In this document: piece after piece, positions 29,501-38,178 of the stretch
Numbering within the stretch: the first letter of the stretch is position 1
Layout of the letters: each line of letters begins with the position of its first letter
From: Rhodanobacteraceae bacterium
Lineage (GTDB): Bacteria > Pseudomonadota > Gammaproteobacteria > Xanthomonadales > SZUA-5
Direction of reading: 5' to 3'
Assembly: GCA_016713135.1 (NCBI GenBank)
Contig: JADJPR010000010.1
Location: forward strand, 174,239-238,238
Length of the DNA: 64,000 bases
Notes under the pieces: generated by a model
The model's database searches: none
Told to the model about the DNA's origin: nothing
The model's input: the letters and a program-made list of their open reading frames with translations, nothing else
Program-made: the position numbers and the translations under genes

Positions 29501-29704
29501 GCCGCTCGCGTCGGAATCGACCGCAACCAGCGTCTCGCCCGACAGCGCAAGTGCGTCGCCAAAGCGCGAGCCCTGGCCGACGGCGTGGACGTGTTGCTCG
29601 AAAGTGTAGTTCGTCGCTGTGTGTGCTGTGCCACCCGCGAGGGACAGCAGGACGATGGGCATGCGCAGTCGATCAACGTGAGAGCGACGGGAAGCGTTGG
29701 GCAT
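26531..29704 (-). CDS. Secreted FG-GAP-like propeller plus choice-of-anchor-D (ASH) repeat protein
   Basis: About 1057 residues. The ATG at 29704 gives a signal-like N-terminus (basic RRSHVDRLR, then MPIVLLSLAGGTAHT). Residues ~25-400 are FG-GAP-type repeats (FGDALALSGETLVA, FGASVAIEGDRLVVGAPG, FGQAVALAGDRLVVG). The rest is about six choice-of-anchor-D/ASH immunoglobulin-like repeats with a near-identical CTLDYRFAP/CTLRYTFSP Cys motif (ALPPGASCTLDYRF, VQPGASCTLRYTF). It ends IFASGFE, the tail also seen on two other secreted proteins here. Likely exported and cell-surface associated; binding partner unknown. Confidence 0.8.
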   Translation of the reverse strand: MPNASRRSHVDRLRMPIVLLSLAGGTAHTATNYTFEQHVHAVGQGSRFGDALALSGETLVAVDSDASGNDVYLFVRGSGTWLLQQAIDLPGWTPQPTITANAHARGRVALSGDTLAVGSPGDNIGGLADVGSVRIYQRSGAIWSLQQRIDRPAAPSVTGNFGASVAIEGDRLVVGAPGRTAYGRGAVYHYVRTGNSWSLASSISPPAEFGRSFGQAVALAGDRLVVGIPDVRRAMAYRRVGADWQNEAIFSPTSTDPTIAFGSAVAVTGDYAFVSAPTGPAPDGRAVHVYYRSGGNWGLTQRLGPVGANRFGAGLAVMGTRLAVADPDQLDPVTQRRGRVHVYEQNGLFWAERQTLRYPESPSSALADFGTRLAIDAQELLAFSALAAPGAAGDDGQVVAYRQAAASMQLGSPLAFGAVAVGSTSAARDLTVGNSGTSPLTISAIQAASAPFARVSGGNCGNLLPIVVQPGASCTLRYTFSPAGVGATGQTIAFTSNDPGGPKTASLTGSGVVAQLTITPGDLFVGSTVVGVPTSPAVLTLSNASAASLTVQSIGSPTAPFSSVAGGTCLAPPFALAPGQSCTRRYVYGPTSSGFHSTLFTVSSTASNSPHSVSLSGFADGPGLALSNGASLDFGTVAVATPSVTLTQTLTSTGVTDALVQSIDEPTGPFERVGGDCATPPFALPPDVACTLVYRFTPEALGPAVAIIGVSSNTTPTVAAFELTGTGALPALVIGNHPLDLGGAQPGGQTPVKSATLENVGNLALTIQSIESAGAPFSQVGGSCSAPPFALPPGASCTLDYRFAPAELGDASQQLTLISDAPDSPHPLTLLGKGTLSALSLTPVLQDFGTLAVGQSAGAMVTVSSAGNTALTIQALGVPAAPFGLGSDSCPPAPFVLDAGQSCSLQATFAPTAKGLFEESVAVMHAGDNGPAAIDLRGRGAPAAPSLSPASVNFGIAGVGEPGLQQTVILSNLSPVSLALGTLVLGGGIDYSLQSDQCSGQTLAAGAMCQFVLRFAPAMAGATADLLSVPSDAVGSPATLMMQGTGVIPSIFASGFE

Positions 29705-29951
29705 GGCGCGGAATCCGGATTCGGGTTTCCATTGCCCATGCGCAATCCCGAGCACTGGCGGATCACGCGCATACCAAGTTGGATCGGTGCTCGAGCTTCC
29801 GACGGTGAACCGATGCGGCCGCAGGTCCGCGCAGTGCGCGGGTCAGGCCAGTCAAGGCCCCCGCGACACCGGATGCCTGCCGCTACGTGCCCGTTCGCCC
29901 CGCGCCTGGCTGGGAGGGGCAGCGAGTGCCGCCCCAGCCAGCGCGTGTTGC

Positions 29952-32003
29952 TTACTCTTCCTCTTGCTTCGGCTTGTACGCGTCCACCAGTTGCCGCTGA
30001 ACATTGCCGGGGACGGCTTCGTAGTGGCTGAGTTCGATGGTGTAGCGGCCGCGGCCGGCGGTGACGGCCTTCAGTTCGTTGCTGTAATCGCCGATCTCGG
30101 CCAGCGGCACCTGGGCCTTGACGATCAGCTCGCCGCCGCGCAATGAATCTGTGCCATTGATGCGCGCGCGCTTGGTCGAGAGGCCTCCGGTGATGTCGCC
30201 CATGTGCTCGGCGGGCACCGTCACGTCGAGGTTGACGATCGGTTCCAGCACCAGCGGGCGGGCTTTGGCGATGGCGTCGAGGAAGGCCTTCTTGCCGGCG
30301 GTGGTGAACGCCACTTCCTTGGAATCCACCGGGTGGTGTTTGCCGTCGTAGACGATCACGCGCACATCGTGCAGCTGGTAGCCCGCCACCGCGCCGGTCT
30401 CCAGTACCTGGCGCACGCCCTTCTCGATGGCCGGCAGGAACTGGCCGGGAATGGTGCCGCCCTTGACCTCGTCGACGAACTCGAAGCCGGCGCCGCGTGG
30501 CAGCGGCTCGACCCGCAGGAAGACCTCGCCGAACTGGCCGGCGCCGCCGGTCTGCTTCTTGTGGCGGTGGTGGCCATCGGCATTGGCGGAGATGGTTTCG
30601 CGGTAGGCGATGCGCGGCGGCCGGGTGGTCACCTCCACGCCGTAGCGCTCCTTCATGCGCTCCAGGATCACGCGCAGGTGCAGCTCGCCGAGGCCGCGGA
30701 TCACGGTCTCGTTGAGTTCCTTGTGGTGCTCGATGCGGAAGCAAGGATCTTCCTCGGCCAGCTTGGTCAGCGCGTTGGCCAGCTTCTGCTCCTGTCCTCG
30801 GGTGGCCGGTTCGATGGCCAGGCCGAACATCGGCTGCGGGAAGTTGATCGGTTTTAGGTGGATCTGGTCCTCGTCGTGGCTGTCGTGCAGCACCGCGTCG
30901 AAGTGGATGTCCTCGATCTTCGCGACCGCCGCGATGTCGCCCGGGATCGCGTCCTCGATCTCGACGTGGTCCTTGCCCTTGAGCTTGAACAGGTGGCCGA
31001 CCTTGAACGGCTTCTTGCCGTCGTCGATGAACAGCTGGGTATCGCGGCGCACCGTGCCCTGGTAGATGCGGAACACCGAGAGCTTGCCGACGAAGGGATC
31101 GTTGATGATCTTGAACACATCGGCGACCACGTGCTTGCCGGCATCCGGCTCGGTGCGGAAAGGCTCGGCATCGGCGCCGGTACCCTTGACGAACAGCGGT
31201 GGGTTGGCCTCGGACGGGTTGGGCATCAGCTTCTCGAACAAATCGAGCAGTTCCCTGACCCCGGCGCCGGTGCGCGCGGAGCCAAAGCAGATCGGCACCA
31301 GGTGGCCCTCGCGCAGGCATTGCTCGAAGGCATCGTGCAGTTCCTGCCCGGACAGCCCGGCCTCGCCTTCCTCGAGGTAGTGGCCCATCACGTCTTCATT
31401 GATCTCGACCACCTGATCGATGATCCGCTGGTGCGCGTCGGCGACACTGCCGAAGTCGGCCTCGCCACTGGGGTTGAAGAAGCAGTCGACCACCGTGGAG
31501 CGGCCCTTGGCGGGCAGGTTGATCGGCAGGCATTCGTTGCCGAAGGACTCGCGCAGCTGCTCGACCAGCATCTCCAGGTCGACGTCCTCATGGTCCATCT
31601 TGTTGACGATCAGCAATCGGCACAACCGGCGCGCCTTGGCGTACTCCATCATGCGCGCGGTCGAGTACTCGACGCCGTTGCTGGCATTGACCACGATCGC
31701 GCACGTCTCCACCGCGGCCAGCGCCGACAGCGTCTTGCCGCGGAAATCCGGATACCCCGGGGTGTCGATGAGATTGACGTGGATGCCGCCATGATCGATG
31801 GGGGCGATCGACATGTTGATCGAATGCTGGCGTTCGCGCTCCATCGGGTCGTGGTCGGAGACCGTGTTGCCGCGTTCTATCGAGCCCTGCGTGGTGATCG
31901 CGCCGCCGGCAAACAGCAGGGCTTCGAACAGCGAAGTCTTGCCGGCGCCGGCGTGGCCCACGAGGGCGACATTGCGGATCTGGCTGGTGGTGTAGGCGGG
32001 CAT
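29952..32003 (-). CDS. Elongation factor G-like GTPase (second EF-G type)
   Basis: 683 residues. G1 is GHAGAGKTS (the EF-G-like paralogue has AGAGKT rather than AHIDAGKT), followed by DTPGYPDF (G3) and NKMD (G4), then EF-G domains II-V (LGELHLRVILERMKERYGVE, ADGHHRHKKQTGGAGQFGEV). Canonical EF-G is ~700 residues with RGITI in switch I; here that region reads ERERQHSINMS. This fits the FusA2/EF-G-like group, whose roles include ribosome recycling-like or unknown functions. I chose the second ATG (32003), with GGGAG about 8 nt upstream, over 32009. Encoded 189 bp downstream of trmJ on the same strand. Confidence 0.88.
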   Translation of the reverse strand: MPAYTTSQIRNVALVGHAGAGKTSLFEALLFAGGAITTQGSIERGNTVSDHDPMERERQHSINMSIAPIDHGGIHVNLIDTPGYPDFRGKTLSALAAVETCAIVVNASNGVEYSTARMMEYAKARRLCRLLIVNKMDHEDVDLEMLVEQLRESFGNECLPINLPAKGRSTVVDCFFNPSGEADFGSVADAHQRIIDQVVEINEDVMGHYLEEGEAGLSGQELHDAFEQCLREGHLVPICFGSARTGAGVRELLDLFEKLMPNPSEANPPLFVKGTGADAEPFRTEPDAGKHVVADVFKIINDPFVGKLSVFRIYQGTVRRDTQLFIDDGKKPFKVGHLFKLKGKDHVEIEDAIPGDIAAVAKIEDIHFDAVLHDSHDEDQIHLKPINFPQPMFGLAIEPATRGQEQKLANALTKLAEEDPCFRIEHHKELNETVIRGLGELHLRVILERMKERYGVEVTTRPPRIAYRETISANADGHHRHKKQTGGAGQFGEVFLRVEPLPRGAGFEFVDEVKGGTIPGQFLPAIEKGVRQVLETGAVAGYQLHDVRVIVYDGKHHPVDSKEVAFTTAGKKAFLDAIAKARPLVLEPIVNLDVTVPAEHMGDITGGLSTKRARINGTDSLRGGELIVKAQVPLAEIGDYSNELKAVTAGRGRYTIELSHYEAVPGNVQRQLVDAYKPKQEEE

Positions 32004-32192
32004 CTGCATTCTCCCTGGCTGGCTGGAAGCCCGGTCGAAGCGCTGGTCGCGCCGTCGACAGGGCTGGATCTGTCGCTGCGGGACTTGCGATTGCAGCCCC
32101 GCGAGCTGATCGCGATCGATGATGCTGACCGCTCCGACACTACGCCTTGACCAGGATCGAACCAAGGGCGAAACGTGCTGCGGTGCAGCAGG

Positions 32193-32903
32193 TCAGGGCC
32201 GGCGTAGGCGCTCGATGGCGCCGCGCAGCAGTTGCACCTCGCCGCGGTCCGGGCGCGCGCGCTGCAGCAGGCGTTGCAGTTTCGCGAGCGCGAGCGTGCG
32301 GTTCTTGTTGGCATACCAGCCGGCTTGCAGCAGAGTCTCGTCGAGCGCCGCGAGCATCTGTTCGAAGGCCTCGGTCGGTGCGTATTCGACCACCGCCGGG
32401 CGACGCGCATCCAGCGCGGCCAGGCGCAGCTCATAGCAGACCAGCTGCACCGCGGCAGCCAGGTTCAGCGAACGGCAGCCGGGGTCGCTCGGGATTTCGA
32501 TGCGCGCACCGCACAGGCCCAGGTCGTCATTGCCCAGGCCCGCTTCCTCGCCGCCGAACACCAACGCGACCTCGCCCGCGACGGCCAGCACCTCGCGCGC
32601 CGCCTCGCGCGGCCACACCCGGCGCAGCGGGATGCGCCGCTGGCGCGCGCTGACGCCGTAGACCGCGGCGCAGCCAACGATGGCGGCGCCGAGGTCAGCC
32701 GTGGTCTGCGCGCGATCGAGCAGGTCGCCAGCGCTGACCGCGAGGCGGTAGGCGCTGCCATGCGGATACTGTTGCGGCCGCACCAGGCGCAGATCCCCAA
32801 GGCCCATGGTCTTCATGGCCCGCGCGACCGCGCCGATGTTGGCCGGCTCCAGCGTGTCGCACAGCACGATGCGCACCTGCGGCAGCGGGGTCGCCGCGGT
32901 CAT
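32193..32903 (-). CDS. trmJ: tRNA (cytidine/uridine-2'-O-)-methyltransferase TrmJ
   Basis: 236 residues, a SPOUT-class trefoil-knot methyltransferase. RIVLCDTLEPANIGAVARAM, LVFGGEEAGLGNDDLGL and IEIPSDPGCRSLNLAAAVQL are the family blocks (AdoMet knot with GxEGxGL-like and the S-L-N motif). TrmJ methylates the 2'-O of position 32 in certain tRNAs. Its ATG at 32903 overlaps the VOC gene stop (ATGA), so translation is coupled. The C-terminal extension (ALAKLQRLLQRARPDRGEV) is the usual TrmJ tail. Confidence 0.92.
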   Translation of the reverse strand: MTAATPLPQVRIVLCDTLEPANIGAVARAMKTMGLGDLRLVRPQQYPHGSAYRLAVSAGDLLDRAQTTADLGAAIVGCAAVYGVSARQRRIPLRRVWPREAAREVLAVAGEVALVFGGEEAGLGNDDLGLCGARIEIPSDPGCRSLNLAAAVQLVCYELRLAALDARRPAVVEYAPTEAFEQMLAALDETLLQAGWYANKNRTLALAKLQRLLQRARPDRGEVQLLRGAIERLRRP

Positions 32904-33292
32904 CCGGGCGTGCGCTCCGGCGGCTGCCACAGCTCGATGCGGTTGTCCTCCGGGTCCATCACCCAGCCGAACTTGCCGAACTCGGATTCATCGACCTTGT
33001 CGTCCACCCGGCAGCCCTCCGCCCGCAGCGCGGCCAGCACCGCGTGCAGGTCATCCACCCGGTAGTTGACCATGAAGGGCGCGGGGCTCGGGTCGAAGTA
33101 CCGCGTGTCCGGCGGGAAGATGCTCCACACCGTCATGCCCTCCGGTTCTGGGCGCTCGGGCGTGTGCCAGCGGAAACTCGTGCCGCCCCATTCCTGGATG
33201 TCGATGCCCAGGTGCTTGCGATACCAGTCCTTCATCCGCTCTGGATCGCGTGCCTTGATGAAGATGCCGCCGATGCCGGTGACGCGTTGCAT
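32900..33292 (-). CDS. VOC superfamily (glyoxalase/bleomycin resistance-like) protein
   Basis: 130 residues. The fold pattern is IGGIFIKARDPERMKDWYRK (metal/strand 1), then FMVNYRVDDLHAVLAALRAE and GKFGWVMDPEDNRIELWQPP with the conserved Glu near the C-terminus; the paired betaalphabetabetabeta modules are visible. VOC proteins use a divalent metal for isomerisation, dioxygenation or drug binding; the substrate here is not known. Its stop overlaps the trmJ start by 4 bp, forming a two-gene unit with trmJ and possibly the EF-G-like gene downstream. Confidence 0.85.
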   Translation of the reverse strand: MQRVTGIGGIFIKARDPERMKDWYRKHLGIDIQEWGGTSFRWHTPERPEPEGMTVWSIFPPDTRYFDPSPAPFMVNYRVDDLHAVLAALRAEGCRVDDKVDESEFGKFGWVMDPEDNRIELWQPPERTPG

Positions 33293-33342
33293 GCGATGTC
33301 TCCTTGGGTGAGTTTGCGGCGGGCAGAGGGTTCAGTTGCAGA

Positions 33343-33590
33343 AGCGGGGCAGGGGGCAGGGGGCTAGGGACGGAGCCTGGGGCGGTTCTGCCCTGTTGCG
33401 GCGGCGGGTAAGCGTAGCCCGGTGGTACGCGCGCAGCGCGTTCCCCGGGTGCTTGCGACAAGTGCCCCAAGTGCCGCTGCGCAGCACAACGCGCTACGCA
33501 AGAATGCTGCACCACGACTGACTCCAACCATGCCGCAGTGCATTCCCCCTGCCCCCTGACCCTTGCCCCGCCTTTCCTGGCGCAACTGAC
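33343..33590. repeat. Inverted repeat of GGGGCAGGGGGCA words
   Basis: Left arm AGCGGGGCAGGGGGCAGGGGG (33345-33366) and right arm CCCCCTGCCCCCTGACCCTT (33545-33566) face each other. The ~180-bp spacer holds a second palindrome (GTAGCCCGGTGG ... CCCCGGGTGCTTGCGACAAG, 33413-33462). It fills the 385-bp gap before the next gene; no coding sequence seen. Confidence 0.8.
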
Positions 33591-33677
33591 GGCACCACGC
33601 CGCATTCACAAACGCCCCTCGCTTGTAGCCGCGGTCCGCGGGATGATGCAGCGCTTTGCCGCCTCCGGGAATCCACC

Positions 33678-34211
33678 ATGCGCCTCGCCGCTTTCCTCGC
33701 ACTCGCTCTCTCCGGTACTCCGCTGCTCGCCCAGCAGGCGCCGCCCCCACCGACTCCGATGACGGCCGCCGAGTGCGAGGTATGGTCGCGCGAGCGCAGC
33801 TTCGCGGCCAGCGTGGAAGCGCACGATCCGGACGCCTTCCGCGCGCACATCCATCCCGAGGCGGCGTTCATCGAGAGCGACACCCAGGTGGCACGCGGGC
33901 GCGACACCATCGCGAAGAACTGGGCCGGCATCCTGGCGGGCGAGGACATCGTGCTGCGCTGGCACCCGGGCCAGGTCACCATCGCCGGCGACGGCAACAT
34001 CGCGATCTCGCGTGGGCCCTACTGGATCCTGAATCCCAAGCTCGACAAGGAACCGCGCTACCTGATCGGCAGTTTCTCCTCGGTCTGGGTCAAGGGCGCC
34101 GACAACCGCTGGCTGGTGCTGTTCGACGGCGGCGGCGGCAACCAGCCGCAGCCCGGCACCGAAGCCGACGTGGCCCAGGTCAAGGCGGGGTTGAGGGCGA
34201 CTTGCCCTTGA
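33678..34211 (+). CDS. Secreted DUF4440/SnoaL-like (NTF2-fold) protein
   Basis: 177 residues with a Sec signal peptide (MRLAAFLALALSGTPLLAQQ). The mature part resembles the NTF2-like DUF4440/SnoaL group: WSRERSFAASVEAHDPDAF, FIESDTQVARGRDTIAKNW, WHPGQVTIAGDGNIAISRG, FSSVWVKGADNRWLVLFDG. These cone-shaped folds carry isomerase-like or ligand-binding functions; periplasmic members are uncharacterised. It sits between two GGGGCA inverted-repeat elements. A second, unrelated-looking member of the fold is at 49837-50286. Confidence 0.75.
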   Translation: MRLAAFLALALSGTPLLAQQAPPPPTPMTAAECEVWSRERSFAASVEAHDPDAFRAHIHPEAAFIESDTQVARGRDTIAKNWAGILAGEDIVLRWHPGQVTIAGDGNIAISRGPYWILNPKLDKEPRYLIGSFSSVWVKGADNRWLVLFDGGGGNQPQPGTEADVAQVKAGLRATCP

Positions 34212-34213
34212 GG

Positions 34214-34380
34214 TGAAGCGGGGCAGGGGGCAGGGGGCAAGGGGACTGGCCTACTCCACTTGCCGAACGTGACGCAGGTTGCGGCTTTTGCCTGACGCAT
34301 TGCCCTGATGTTGCGACAAGAGTGGAAGGCGCGACGGGCTGGGTCCCCTGACCCCTGACCCCTGCCCCGTGCCCCGCTTC
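34214..34380. repeat. Inverted repeat of GGGGCAGGGGGCA words
   Basis: Left arm AAGCGGGGCAGGGGGCAGGG and right arm CCCCTGACCCCTGACCCCTG then CCCCGTGCCCCGCTT, spacer ~100 bp. Same words as 33343-33590, so the NTF2-like gene is flanked by two copies. Confidence 0.8.
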
Positions 34381-34407
34381 CGTCCTGCAGCCGGCTGGCC
34401 CCCGCCA

Positions 34408-34495
34408 AACGCGGAGACGCAGAGGTCGCGAAGAGAATCCTGAAATGGCTCTCCTCTGCGTTCCTTTGCGTCCTTTGCGTCTCTGCGTTGAACTT
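34408..34495. repeat. Short inverted repeat of ACGCAGAGG words
   Basis: AAACGCGGAGACGCAGAGG (34408-34425) faces CTCTGCGTTCC..TTTGCGTCTCTGCGTTG (34452-34490) across ~25 bp. Same word family as 18063-18300 and the E1 core. Together with the preceding element it accounts for the 349-bp gap before the propeller gene. Confidence 0.7.
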
Positions 34496-34560
34496 TTCCG
34501 TACACGCCATGCGCCCGTTCTGGCCTTACACTGGGGCCTGGACCTCCGGCGGGACAAACG

Positions 34561-37500
34561 ATGCTGCGCGCGCTTCCCCTGTTGCTGTTGCCGCTGGCCG
34601 CGTCCGCCGCGGACCTGCCCTTCGTCAACTTCGAGAACCATCCGGTCCACGCGCTGGACCTGAGCCCGGACCGCAAGCTGCTGGCGGTGGCGCACACCGC
34701 GGATGCGCGGGTGCAGTTGATCGATGTGTCGCAGGCGGAGCCGGTGCCGGTGGGGCACGTGGTGGTGGGCTACGATCCGGTCTCGGTGCGCTTTCGCAAC
34801 GACGGCGAATTGTGGGTGGTCAACCACGTCTCCGACTCGATCAGCGTGATCGACGTCGCCGCGCGCCATGTGCACGTCACGCTGCGCACCGCGGACGAGC
34901 CTTTCGACGTGGTGTTCGCTGCCGGCAAGGCTTTCGTCTCCTGCTCGCAGGCGAACCAGGTGCAGGTGTTCGATCCGGCGAACCTCGCGGCGGCGCCCAC
35001 GGCCATCGACATCCGCGGCGAGGACCCGCGCGCGCTGGCGGTGAGTCCGGACGGGCGCACGGTGTACGCGGCGATCTTCGAGTCGGGCAATGCGACGACC
35101 ATCCTGTCGGGTGGGTTGAACAACGGGGTCGCGGCGATCGGCAACGTGGTCAACGATCCGCGCGGGCCTTACGGGGGCGTCAATCCGCCGCCCAATGCCG
35201 GTGCTGCTTACGACCCGCCGATCGCCCCCGGCGCGACGCCGCCGCGCGTCGGGCTGATCGTGCGCCGCGACGCGCAGGGGCACTGGCGCGACGACAACAC
35301 CGGCGACTGGACCGATTTCGTCTCCGGCAGCCTGTCCACCGCCTCCGGCCGGCGCCCGGGCTGGAATCTGCTCGACCATGACCTTGCCGTCATCGACAGC
35401 AGCACGCTGGCGGTGCGCTATGCCACTGGCCTGATGAACATCGGCATGGCGCTGGCGGTGAACCCGGCCAGCGGCGCGGCCACCCTGGTCGGCACCGAGG
35501 CGCGCAACGAGATCCGTTTCGAGCCCAAGGTCAACGGCACCTTCGTGCGGGTCCACTATGCGCGGGTGCAGCCGGACGGCAGCAAGGCGATCGCCGACCT
35601 CAATCCGCACCTCAGCTACACCCAGCACAGCGTGGCGCAAGCCACCCGCGACAGCAGCATCGGAGATCCGCGTGCGATCGTCTGGCGTGGCGATGGCCAG
35701 CGCGGCTGGGTCGCAGGTCTGGGCTCCAACAATGTGATCGCCATCGATGCGAATGGTGCGCGTGTCGGCGCGCCGATCGAGGTGGGGCAGGGTCCGGTGG
35801 GCCTGGCGCTGGACGAAGCGCGCGGTCGCCTTTACGTGTGGAACCACTTCGAGGTTTCGCTCTCGGTGGTGGATGTCGCCGCAGCGCGCGAGAGCACGCG
35901 GCTGGCGGTGTTCAACCCACTGCCGGCGGCCATCCGCGCCGGTCGCCCCTTCCTCTACGACACCCACCGTACCAGCGGCCTCGGCCAGGTGTCCTGCGCC
36001 TCCTGCCATGTCGACTCGCGCATGGACCGCCTGGCCTGGGACCTGGGCGATCCCAGCCAGCCGGTGCAGACCTTCGACCAGAACTGCATCACCGTGGTCG
36101 GCTCGCCGCGCTGCGAGAACTGGCACGCGATGAAGGGGCCGATGACCACCCAGACGCTGCAGGACATAATCGGCCACGAGCCGCACCACTGGCGCGGCGA
36201 CCGCGCCGGCATCGAGGCCTTCAATCCGGCTTTCGAGGGCCTCCTCGGTGACGACGTGCGCCTCAGCGGAAGCGAGATGCAGGCCTTCGAGGACTTCCTC
36301 TCCACCATTCATTTCCCGCCGAATCCCCACCGCAACCTCGACAACACCCTGCCGCAGAGCCTGCCGCTGCCCGGCCACTACACCAGCGGGCGCTTCCAGA
36401 TGGCCGGCATCCCGCTCGGCAGCGGCGATGCTGTGCGCGGGTTGTCGCTCTACACCACCGGCTTGCTCGACGCGCCGCTGCAGTGCGCCTCCTGCCACAC
36501 GCTGCCCACCGGCATGGCGGTCAACGGCCCGCTGATGCTCGGCGTGCTGAATGTCTCGGTCGGCGGCAGCATCATGCCTATCGGGCCGATGGGCGAGAAC
36601 CACCTCGGCATCGTCAGCACCGACGGCTCCACCAATGTGTCGATCAAGGTGCCGCAGCTGCGCAACCAGCACGAGAAGGTCGGGCTGGAGCTGACCCAGA
36701 CCGAGAACCTGGCCGGCTTCGGTTTCCTCCACGATGGCTCGGTCGATTCGCTGTCGCGCTTTTTCTCGGCGCGCGTCTTCAGTGTGCGCTCGGATCAGGA
36801 CGTGGCCGATTTGATCGCGATGCAGATGGCCTTCGCCGGCTCCGACTTCGGCAACGTCAACCCCAACCTCGGCGCGCCGCCGCCGCTGTCGAAGGACGCG
36901 CACGCGGCCGTCGGCCAGCAGGAGACGCTGACCACGCCGAGCACCGACCGTGCCGGGCAATTGCTCACCCTGGCGCGCGGCAACAAGGTCGACCTGGTCG
37001 CCCACTCGGGCGGCGCGGGCTACGCCTTCGACGTCGCCAGCGACCGCTTCCTGACCAGCGACGGCAGCCCCGCGCTCAGCGTGGCTGAGCTGCAGTCGCG
37101 CATCAGCGCCAGCGCGCCGCTGACGCTGACCGTGGTGCCGCGTGGCCTCGGTCTGAGGCTGGGTATCGACCGCGACGGCGACGGCATCGGCGATGCCGCC
37201 GAGATCAAGCAAGGCTCCAATCCGGCCGACCAGACATCGACCACGCTGAAGCCGATCGGCGGCCTCTGGTACAACCCGGCGCGCAGCGGCCACGGCGCCG
37301 ACATCGGCTTCGCCGGCAACACCCAGTTCGTTACCTGGTACACCTACAACGACGATGGCAGCCCGGCCTGGTACCAGGCGGTCGCGCCGCGCGGGAACCC
37401 CTGGGTGGCCGAACTCAAGCGCTACACCTGGAACGGCAGCGCGGCGGTTGGCACCACCGTGGGCGAGCTGCGCATGAGTTTCACCGACGCCAGCCACGCC

Positions 37501-37935
37501 AGCTTCGAATGGCGCCTCGGCACGCGCAGCGGCAGCGAGCCCTTCGTCGCCCAGCTCGGCGCGTACACCCCGTCGAACCCCAATCGCAACGGCACCTGGT
37601 ACCACGCCGGCGAGCCCGGCTGGGGCTTCAGCCTGTACACCGGCGGGGACCTGCGCGTCGGCATCGTCTACCACTACGACAGCAGCGGCGCCCCGCGCTG
37701 GGTCCTCGGCCAGTCCAGCAATGCCGCCAGCGAACGCATGCCGATGCTGAGCTACCGCGGCTTCTGTCCCGACTGCGCAGCGGTGGCGCCCACCACCAGC
37801 GCCGCCGGCCACGTCGACTTCAGCTTCAACGGCGCCCGCGCCGGCACTGCCATCGCCGCCCTCGACCAGTGGCAGCGCGGAAGCGTGCCGATCGGGCCGC
37901 TGTCGGAGGAGGTTGTGCATCCGGCGCAGTACTAG
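34561..37935 (+). CDS. Secreted di-heme YVTN beta-propeller protein (cytochrome c-like)
   Basis: 1124 residues with a signal peptide (MLRALPLLLLPLAASAAD). Residues ~20-450 form YVTN-type propeller repeats (VHALDLSPDRKLLAVAHTAD, GRTVYAAIFESGNATTIL). Two CXXCH heme c motifs lie at ~residues 480 (CASCHVD) and 641 (CASCHTLP), so the protein is probably a periplasmic or surface di-heme protein related to MauG/cytochrome-c-peroxidase-like fusions. The last ~230 residues hold a repeated domain with words WYNPARSGHG, FVTWYTYNDDGSPAWYQ and GTWYHAGEPGWGFSLYTG, frequent in Xanthomonadales secreted proteins. Redox function is inferred; the partner is unknown. Confidence 0.8.
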   Translation: MLRALPLLLLPLAASAADLPFVNFENHPVHALDLSPDRKLLAVAHTADARVQLIDVSQAEPVPVGHVVVGYDPVSVRFRNDGELWVVNHVSDSISVIDVAARHVHVTLRTADEPFDVVFAAGKAFVSCSQANQVQVFDPANLAAAPTAIDIRGEDPRALAVSPDGRTVYAAIFESGNATTILSGGLNNGVAAIGNVVNDPRGPYGGVNPPPNAGAAYDPPIAPGATPPRVGLIVRRDAQGHWRDDNTGDWTDFVSGSLSTASGRRPGWNLLDHDLAVIDSSTLAVRYATGLMNIGMALAVNPASGAATLVGTEARNEIRFEPKVNGTFVRVHYARVQPDGSKAIADLNPHLSYTQHSVAQATRDSSIGDPRAIVWRGDGQRGWVAGLGSNNVIAIDANGARVGAPIEVGQGPVGLALDEARGRLYVWNHFEVSLSVVDVAAARESTRLAVFNPLPAAIRAGRPFLYDTHRTSGLGQVSCASCHVDSRMDRLAWDLGDPSQPVQTFDQNCITVVGSPRCENWHAMKGPMTTQTLQDIIGHEPHHWRGDRAGIEAFNPAFEGLLGDDVRLSGSEMQAFEDFLSTIHFPPNPHRNLDNTLPQSLPLPGHYTSGRFQMAGIPLGSGDAVRGLSLYTTGLLDAPLQCASCHTLPTGMAVNGPLMLGVLNVSVGGSIMPIGPMGENHLGIVSTDGSTNVSIKVPQLRNQHEKVGLELTQTENLAGFGFLHDGSVDSLSRFFSARVFSVRSDQDVADLIAMQMAFAGSDFGNVNPNLGAPPPLSKDAHAAVGQQETLTTPSTDRAGQLLTLARGNKVDLVAHSGGAGYAFDVASDRFLTSDGSPALSVAELQSRISASAPLTLTVVPRGLGLRLGIDRDGDGIGDAAEIKQGSNPADQTSTTLKPIGGLWYNPARSGHGADIGFAGNTQFVTWYTYNDDGSPAWYQAVAPRGNPWVAELKRYTWNGSAAVGTTVGELRMSFTDASHASFEWRLGTRSGSEPFVAQLGAYTPSNPNRNGTWYHAGEPGWGFSLYTGGDLRVGIVYHYDSSGAPRWVLGQSSNAASERMPMLSYRGFCPDCAAVAPTTSAAGHVDFSFNGARAGTAIAALDQWQRGSVPIGPLSEEVVHPAQY

Positions 37936-38122
37936 GCTGTGGGTTGTGGGTTGTGGGTTGTGCGTAGCAAGTGCCGGGCGCCGTGGACCTGTGGGAGCGG
38001 ACTCTGTCCGCGATCCTTCCCGCGGTCGCCAGCAGAAGATCGCGGCTGAAGCCGCTCCCACTGGCACGCGGCTAGCCTGTTTCGCTGCCCACAACTCAGA
38101 ACCCACAACCCACAACCGGCCC
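37933..38122. repeat. Inverted GGTTGTGGGTT repeat enclosing two REP-like palindromes
   Basis: Left arm GGCTGTGGGTTGTGGGTTGT (37931-37960 region), right arm CTGCCCACAACTCAGAACCC to CCCACAACCGGCCC. Between them sit two REP-like hairpins: GTGGGAGCGGACTCTGTCCG (37991) and AGATCGCGGCTGAAGCCGCT (38037). Same word family as 9404-9525. Confidence 0.8.
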
Positions 38123-38178
38123 AGAACTCGCAATCAGGCAAGGTCCTGAAACACCCCGCCAACTCACCAAGAATAACC

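Noticed and set aside
34180..38133. 1317-residue minus-strand frame opposite the propeller protein
   Set aside because: Shadow frame; Arg/Val/Ala/His-rich, no conserved motif, and it runs through an inverted repeat.
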